Position numbers and translations under genes: made by a program. The notes under the pieces are model-generated. The model was given only the letters and a program-made list of their open reading frames with translations, was not told the origin of the DNA and searched no databases. From NCBI RefSeq assembly GCF_935822925.1, contig NZ_CAKXZS010000029.1, forward strand, positions 1 to 64,000: DNA of 64,000 nt, written 5' to 3'. The number at the start of each line of letters is the position of its first letter. The first letter of the stretch is position 1. This stretch comes from Mesorhizobium ventifaucium (GTDB taxonomy: Bacteria > Pseudomonadota > Alphaproteobacteria > Rhizobiales > Rhizobiaceae). Below are positions 59,980 to 64,000 of the stretch, in pieces.

Positions 59980-60930
59980 CTATGTTACAGTATCGGCATG
60001 AGAATTTTTGAGTTCGACTGCTGACGGCGCGTTCGTCGATGCCAGGAGTTCCGTGACCTGGTAGTCGGTCGGAAGCGCCTCGCGCCCGCCACGCCCCGTT
60101 ATCGAAAGGGCAGCCGCCGCGGCCGCGAATGCCACCCGGCCTGCGGTGTCGGCTCCACGCGTCAACGCATGGGCGTAGGCGCCATGAAAGCAGTCACCCG
60201 CGCCGGTCGAGTCGACGACCACGACGCGGTGCGGGGGCAGGTGCCAGAGACCTGTCTCTTCACGCCCGCGATAGTACACGCCTCTGCCACCATCGGTCAG
60301 AACCACGGCAGACCGCGACGGCAACCACAATGCATCGAGCATCTCGGAGGGCGATCGGCACCCCGTGGCAGTCCGCGCAAAGCCGAGCGGAAGAATGAGA
60401 TGGTCGCAGAGCGCGATCAGCCGCTCCGTGGCTGGGCCGTTGCTCCATTCGATATCGCCGAGGATCGCAAGGCCGAGATCGCGAGCCCGAGCCACGACAT
60501 CCAGCGACCGGATCGCGTAGCTATCGACGATCAGAACGGTCGCGCGGCTGAGGATATCGTCCGGAAAGTCCGGAGCGGTGCCCAGCATCGCATCGTCGTC
60601 ATACGCGATGAACCGTTCCCCATCCGAGCCGACGGTGATCCGCGAGCGCACCGGGCGCGCGTCGGGATGGCGCGGCGCGAATACGGTTTCAACACCGCTC
60701 GCAACGAGATCGCGCAGCACGGCGTCGTCCGCGGCACCGCCCAGCCATCCGATGTACCCGGCGGTTCCGCCGAGCCGCACGACGGCGGCCAGCGCCGTCG
60801 CGACATTTCCCCCGAAAGCACGGGCACTTTGCAGAACCTTCCCCTTGCCCGCCGACAACGGCTGATCGACGTAGACGATGTCGTCGATCGCAATAGCGCC
60901 GAAGCCGAGGATCGAGGGGACGGTGGGCAT
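59980..60930 (-). CDS. PfkB-family carbohydrate kinase
   Basis: 316 aa ribokinase fold. N-terminal ILGFGAIAIDDIVYVDQPLSAGK and FGGNVATALAAVVRLGG bind the sugar. The C-terminal catalytic motif is VVVDSTGAGDCFHGAYAHAL, with the anion hole and base Asp. It phosphorylates a sugar or ketose, likely producing the substrate of the aldolase encoded three bases upstream. Neighbouring genes make it part of the newer transporter module. Confidence 0.9.
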   Translation of the reverse strand: MPTVPSILGFGAIAIDDIVYVDQPLSAGKGKVLQSARAFGGNVATALAAVVRLGGTAGYIGWLGGAADDAVLRDLVASGVETVFAPRHPDARPVRSRITVGSDGERFIAYDDDAMLGTAPDFPDDILSRATVLIVDSYAIRSLDVVARARDLGLAILGDIEWSNGPATERLIALCDHLILPLGFARTATGCRSPSEMLDALWLPSRSAVVLTDGGRGVYYRGREETGLWHLPPHRVVVVDSTGAGDCFHGAYAHALTRGADTAGRVAFAAAAAALSITGRGGREALPTDYQVTELLASTNAPSAVELKNSHADTVT

Positions 60931-60933
60931 CGT

Positions 60934-61734
60934 TCAGGCACCCGCCTTCGCCAGGGCGTCTTGCGCCGAGAGGCCGTCATGGATGACGCCCCGAAAGGCA
61001 AGCGCTGCCTTCTCCGGATCGCCATGCCCCCAGAGATTGCGGCCTACCACGGCACCGCGTGCGCCGGCACGGATGGCGTCCGCCGTCTGCTGAAGCGCGC
61101 CGAGCAGCGTATCGGTCTTCGGACCACCCGCGATCACAACCGGCACCGGGCAGGTCCGGACGGTCTCTCGGAATGACTCGAAATCGCCCGTGTAGCCGAT
61201 CTTGATCACGTCGACGCCGGACTCGTAGCCGATCCGCGCCGCATAGGCGATCTCGTCGGGGGTGAAGACGATTTTTGCTCCGTCGGTGAAATCGCGAGGG
61301 TAGATATGCGCCACCACGGGCATGCCGTAGCGGGCCGCTGCATTTACCGAATCGGTCAGCCAGCGTATGTATTTGCCCTCGGTCGCGCCGCGCACCGGAA
61401 TGGCCACAGCCAACGCATCGGCCCCCGCGCGGACCGCATCCTCGGGCGTTGCGATCAACTCGCTGATGCGATCGTCCGGAGTGAAGCAGCCCGCCTGAAT
61501 CACCAGGGAAGCTTTGCCCGCGTATTGCGGCCACAGATGGCGCGCGGTGCCAGGCTGGATGCTGACGTAGTCGGGTTTGCCTACCATGACGCGCGCGAGC
61601 GCACCCGGCAGGTCGGCAAGGCCGCCTTTGCGCACGTCACCATAGCCGACGAAGTGGTCGACCGCGCCGCCGAAAAGTTTCCCCGATGGATGCGAGAAGA
61701 GGCGCGCAAGACGCACCTTGGTTCCTAGGCTCAT
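60934..61734 (-). CDS. class I aldolase (DeoC/FbaB/LacD-like)
   Basis: About 266 aa from the ATG at 61734; a TTG at 61752 is possible, and neither has a clear ribosome binding site. TIM barrel with GGAVDHFVGYGDVRKGG near the N-terminus, ALAVAIPVRGATEGKYIRWL, the Schiff-base Lys in GVDVIKIGYTGDFESF and the phosphate site VVIAGGPKTD and GARGAVVGRNLW. This is the FbaB/LsrF type, which cleaves or thiolyses phosphorylated ketoses. First gene of the leftward module, divergent from the DeoR repressor. Confidence 0.86.
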   Translation of the reverse strand: MSLGTKVRLARLFSHPSGKLFGGAVDHFVGYGDVRKGGLADLPGALARVMVGKPDYVSIQPGTARHLWPQYAGKASLVIQAGCFTPDDRISELIATPEDAVRAGADALAVAIPVRGATEGKYIRWLTDSVNAAARYGMPVVAHIYPRDFTDGAKIVFTPDEIAYAARIGYESGVDVIKIGYTGDFESFRETVRTCPVPVVIAGGPKTDTLLGALQQTADAIRAGARGAVVGRNLWGHGDPEKAALAFRGVIHDGLSAQDALAKAGA

Positions 61735-61781
61735 GAGTGCAAAATTTCCCAATCGGTTGATTTAAAAATCCTGGACCCAGT

Positions 61782-61826
61782 GTTTCCGAAAGAAATGAGA
61801 AATACAATCTTTCGAAAGCTTTCGAA
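61782..61826. promoter_or_regulatory. DeoR operator region
   Basis: A perfect 16-base palindrome TTCGAAAGCTTTCGAA spans 61811-61826, with a related half site TTTCCGAAAG at 61784-61793. They lie between the divergent aldolase and DeoR genes and are the natural target for that repressor. Confidence 0.7.
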
Positions 61827-61896
61827 TTTGCGTATTTTTGGTAAGGTGAGCCGAGGCCAGAGCGGTTGCTTGGCGCAGGGAAGCAAGGGCAGGGCA

Positions 61897-62658
61897 ATGT
61901 TGTCGGAGCAGAGGCGCCAATCGATCCTGGGTGAGGTGCAACGCAGCGGACAGGTTCGCACGAAGGACCTGTCAGACGGGTTTGGCGTGTCGGAAGTGAC
62001 GGTGCGCTCCGACCTCGAGATACTGGACCGCAAGGGACTACTGACCAAGACCCGAGGAGGGGCGGTGACCCGGACCACCGATTCGACTACGGCCGCGTTC
62101 GCCCGGCGGATGCAAACGAACCTCGACGCAAAGAAGCGGATCGCCCGGGCGGCGGTAGACCTGTTCGAGGACAACCAATCGGTCATCTTCGACGGCGGCT
62201 CGACATTGATGCAGGTTGCCATGCTGTTACCGCCGCTCAGCAATGTCGTGGTCGCGGCCACGGCCATGAATATCGTGCAGCATCTTATGCATCGTCCCGG
62301 GCTCGACGTTCATATGATCGGCGGCCGGGTCTATCCCGACACGGTGAGCACGCTGATCACCGATGCCGATACGGCTCTCGGCGGCTTGGTGGCGCATCAG
62401 GTCTTTGTTGGAGCGCATGCGATAGACTCGTCACTGGATGTGGTCGACGTGAACGAAGACATGGCGCGAACGAAGCGAAACCTCGTTCGCATGGCCCGGC
62501 GCGTTGTCCTCCTCGCCGATTCGAGCAAATGGGGCGTCAGCGGGACCTCCAAGGCATTTTCGCTGTCGGCCGTCGATGTGGTGATCACCGACGATGGCCT
62601 GCCCGGTCCAATACGCAGCGAGCTTGATAGGATCGGGGCCAAGGTGATCTATGCCTGA
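61897..62658 (+). CDS. DeoR-family transcriptional repressor
   Basis: 253 aa, starting MLSEQRRQSILGEVQRSGQ. The N-terminal DeoR helix-turn-helix (VRTKDLSDGFGVSEVTVRSDLEILDRKGLL) is followed by the sugar-phosphate-sensing domain (FDGGSTLMQVAMLLP, VFVGAHAID, and the DSSKWG motif). The frame opens 39 codons upstream, but the family start and an AGGGCA site support 61897. It most likely represses the module from aldolase to permease until a phosphorylated intermediate accumulates. Confidence 0.9.
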   Translation: MLSEQRRQSILGEVQRSGQVRTKDLSDGFGVSEVTVRSDLEILDRKGLLTKTRGGAVTRTTDSTTAAFARRMQTNLDAKKRIARAAVDLFEDNQSVIFDGGSTLMQVAMLLPPLSNVVVAATAMNIVQHLMHRPGLDVHMIGGRVYPDTVSTLITDADTALGGLVAHQVFVGAHAIDSSLDVVDVNEDMARTKRNLVRMARRVVLLADSSKWGVSGTSKAFSLSAVDVVITDDGLPGPIRSELDRIGAKVIYA

Positions 62659-62669
62659 ACCCGTCTCGG

Positions 62670-62753
62670 TCACTGACCGTGACGGAAATATCCAATGCGC
62701 GCATGACCCACGGGCTTCGAGCCGGAGACCGGCCCTTTCTTCACGTCTGTCAT
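62670..62753 (-). pseudogene. stranded 5' end of a lost gene, 27 codons
   Basis: A GGGAGGAG ribosome binding site is followed by an ATG at 62753 and codons MTDVKKGPVSGSKPVGH before a stop at 62672-62670. It runs head-on into the DeoR gene. The promoter block upstream and the MxDxK start match the short ORF at 48718. I read it as the start of the first gene of an operon whose body has been replaced. A functional leader peptide is the alternative. Confidence 0.5.
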
Positions 62754-62791
62754 TTTCTCCTCCCAGCGCTGGCAGCCTCCCGATGTTGCGC

Positions 62792-62842
62792 CAGCATTTT
62801 CGCATGTTCCATAAAAATTTTACGCGCGTCAAGATTTAAAAT
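62792..62842 (-). promoter_or_regulatory. shared 51-base promoter block, copy B
   Basis: It matches copy A (48750-48800) at 43 of 51 positions without gaps. The -35-like TTGACG is at 62832-62827, followed by an A/T-rich stretch and a conserved AACATGCG. It points at the short ORF ending in the DeoR region, and its back faces the divergent Gfo/Idh/MocA gene at 62927, which it may also control. Confidence 0.65.
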
Positions 62843-62926
62843 ATTGTATAGCGGTTTTCGAGCGTGACCGGATGCTGGTGCAACGGTACAGCCAGGATAT
62901 CAGGGCGTTGGGAGGCGAAACTGAAT

Positions 62927-64000
62927 ATGCAAGGAAAATCAAAGACAAAGCTCGGCATCGGTGTTGTCGGGTGCGGCAACATCTCGATGACCTATTTGCG
63001 CAATGCGGCTCTGTTCAACGAGGTGGAGCTGCGCGCCTGCGCCGACATATCGCCTGACATGGCGGCCCTGCGTGCCGGCGAATACGGCATCCGGGCTCTC
63101 AACGTCGACGCGCTGCTGGCCGATGCCGAGATCGACCTTGTCCTCAACCTGACGGTCCCGGCGGCGCATTTCGACATTTCGTTTTCGGCGCTTTCGGCGG
63201 GAAAGCACGTCTTCACCGAAAAGCCGCTGGCGACCTCGGCCAGCGACGGGCGGCGGCTTGTCGCCGAGGCGGCGGAGCGCGGGCTGCTGCTGGGCTCGGC
63301 CCCGGACACCTTCCTTGGTGCCGCCGGACGGCGGGCGCGCTGCCTCATGGACGAGGGCGCGATCGGCCGCGCGGTGACCGGCACCGCCTTCATGATGGGG
63401 CGCGGCATGGAGCATTGGCATCCCAATCCGCAATTCTACTATCAGCCTGGCGGCGGACCGGTCTTCGACATGGGCCCCTATTACCTGACGATGCTGGTCA
63501 ATTTGCTCGGGCCGGTGGCCCGCGTGATGGCGATGGCGACGCGGGGCCAGGAGGAGCGGCTGATCACCGCCGAAGGCCCCTACCGGAACACCAGCTTCAA
63601 GGTCGGCACACCGACCAACATCCTGTCGCTGCTGGAGTTCCGCTCAGGCGCCACCGTTACCTTCGGCGCCTCGTGGGATGTCTTCAGGCATTCCCACCAC
63701 CCGATCGAGCTGCATGGCACCGAAGGCTCGCTCAGGCTGCCCGATCCGGACACGTTCGGCGGCACCGTCTCGCTGTCGGAACGGGGGGCCGACTGGGCCG
63801 ACTTTCCCAGTGAGAGCGAACTCTATGGCGCGCGCAATTGGCCCTTCGCCGCGCCCGACCGGGCGAATTACCGCATGCTCGGCGTTGCCGATCTTTCGCG
63901 CGCGCTGGCAACAGGAAGAAAGCCGCGGGCGTCCGGCGACCTTGCGCTTCATGTGCTGGAGATCATGGAGGCGATCCTCGCTTCGGGTGAGAGCCGCGAG
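62927..64000 (+). CDS. Gfo/Idh/MocA-family oxidoreductase (runs off the window)
   Basis: 358 codons are visible and the frame is still open at the window end. The Rossmann motif is LGIGVVGCGNISMTYLRN, the conserved EKP is in VFTEKPLATSASDG, and the later GGGPVFDMGPYYLTMLVNLLG is typical of the family. It oxidises a sugar or cyclitol with NAD(P). The ATG at 62927 has GGGAGGCGAA upstream. It is divergent from the stranded promoter of the older operon, so it may belong to the same original pathway. Confidence 0.87.
   Translation, partial: MQGKSKTKLGIGVVGCGNISMTYLRNAALFNEVELRACADISPDMAALRAGEYGIRALNVDALLADAEIDLVLNLTVPAAHFDISFSALSAGKHVFTEKPLATSASDGRRLVAEAAERGLLLGSAPDTFLGAAGRRARCLMDEGAIGRAVTGTAFMMGRGMEHWHPNPQFYYQPGGGPVFDMGPYYLTMLVNLLGPVARVMAMATRGQEERLITAEGPYRNTSFKVGTPTNILSLLEFRSGATVTFGASWDVFRHSHHPIELHGTEGSLRLPDPDTFGGTVSLSERGADWADFPSESELYGARNWPFAAPDRANYRMLGVADLSRALATGRKPRASGDLALHVLEIMEAILASGESRE

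Overview
The window looks like chromosome from an alphaproteobacterium of the Rhizobiales, most likely Mesorhizobium or a close relative. This rests on the GC-rich codon use, a phyR-nepR-ecfG general stress locus, HWE-type histidine kinases, many sugar ABC transporters, and a dispersed imperfect-palindrome intergenic repeat of a kind I associate with Mesorhizobium. The species call is inference, because there is no rRNA here. I see no tRNA, rRNA, CRISPR array, transposase, integrase or phage gene.

Layout. 0.1-1.1 kb: two small genes and two repeat copies. 1.7-8.2 kb: phosphate regulon pstSCAB-phoU-phoB behind a three-unit Pho box. 8.4-13.3 kb: a ROK repressor divergent from a xylose-type ABC operon (xylF-xylH-xylG), with two look-alike operators between them. 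13.4-26.7 kb: a general-stress-response island. It holds phyR, nepR, ecfG, three HWE sensor kinases, a FAT-GUY single-domain receiver, a Crp/Fnr regulator and many small envelope proteins. Nine exact GGAAC-N16-CGTT promoters lie upstream of its genes. 26.8-33.2 kb: a sulfatase-family hydrolase, a glyoxalase-fold dioxygenase/hydrolase/acetyltransferase trio, a 17-bp tandem repeat, a membrane dipeptidase and a flavin amine oxidase. 33.5-39.1 kb: a hybrid histidine kinase, two winged-helix response regulators (one with a degenerate receiver), small exported proteins and an L,D-transpeptidase. 39.2-44.2 kb: an RND efflux pair with a divergent TetR regulator.

44.6-64.0 kb is a sugar-uptake and catabolism region. 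An rbs-type ABC operon plus a Gfo/Idh/MocA dehydrogenase reads leftward from 48.5 kb. A second leftward catabolic operon (two TIM-barrel isomerases, a dehydrogenase, an alpha/beta hydrolase, an RPE-like epimerase and a ROK kinase) ends in a decayed ABC ATPase and begins with the C-terminal stub of a lost permease. Directly upstream is a complete second transporter module: solute-binding protein, two permeases, MsmK/UgpC-type ATPase, PfkB kinase, class I aldolase and a divergent DeoR repressor. A 51-bp promoter block at 62.8 kb is nearly identical to one at 48.8 kb, and each is followed by a strong ribosome binding site and a short ORF. I read this as a transporter module that replaced the original transporter genes of an older operon, leaving the old promoter stranded on one side and the permease tail and dead ATPase on the other.

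Together the genes cover phosphate acquisition, pentose and unknown carbohydrate uptake, and a compact stress regulon controlled by the PhyR-NepR-EcfG partner switch.
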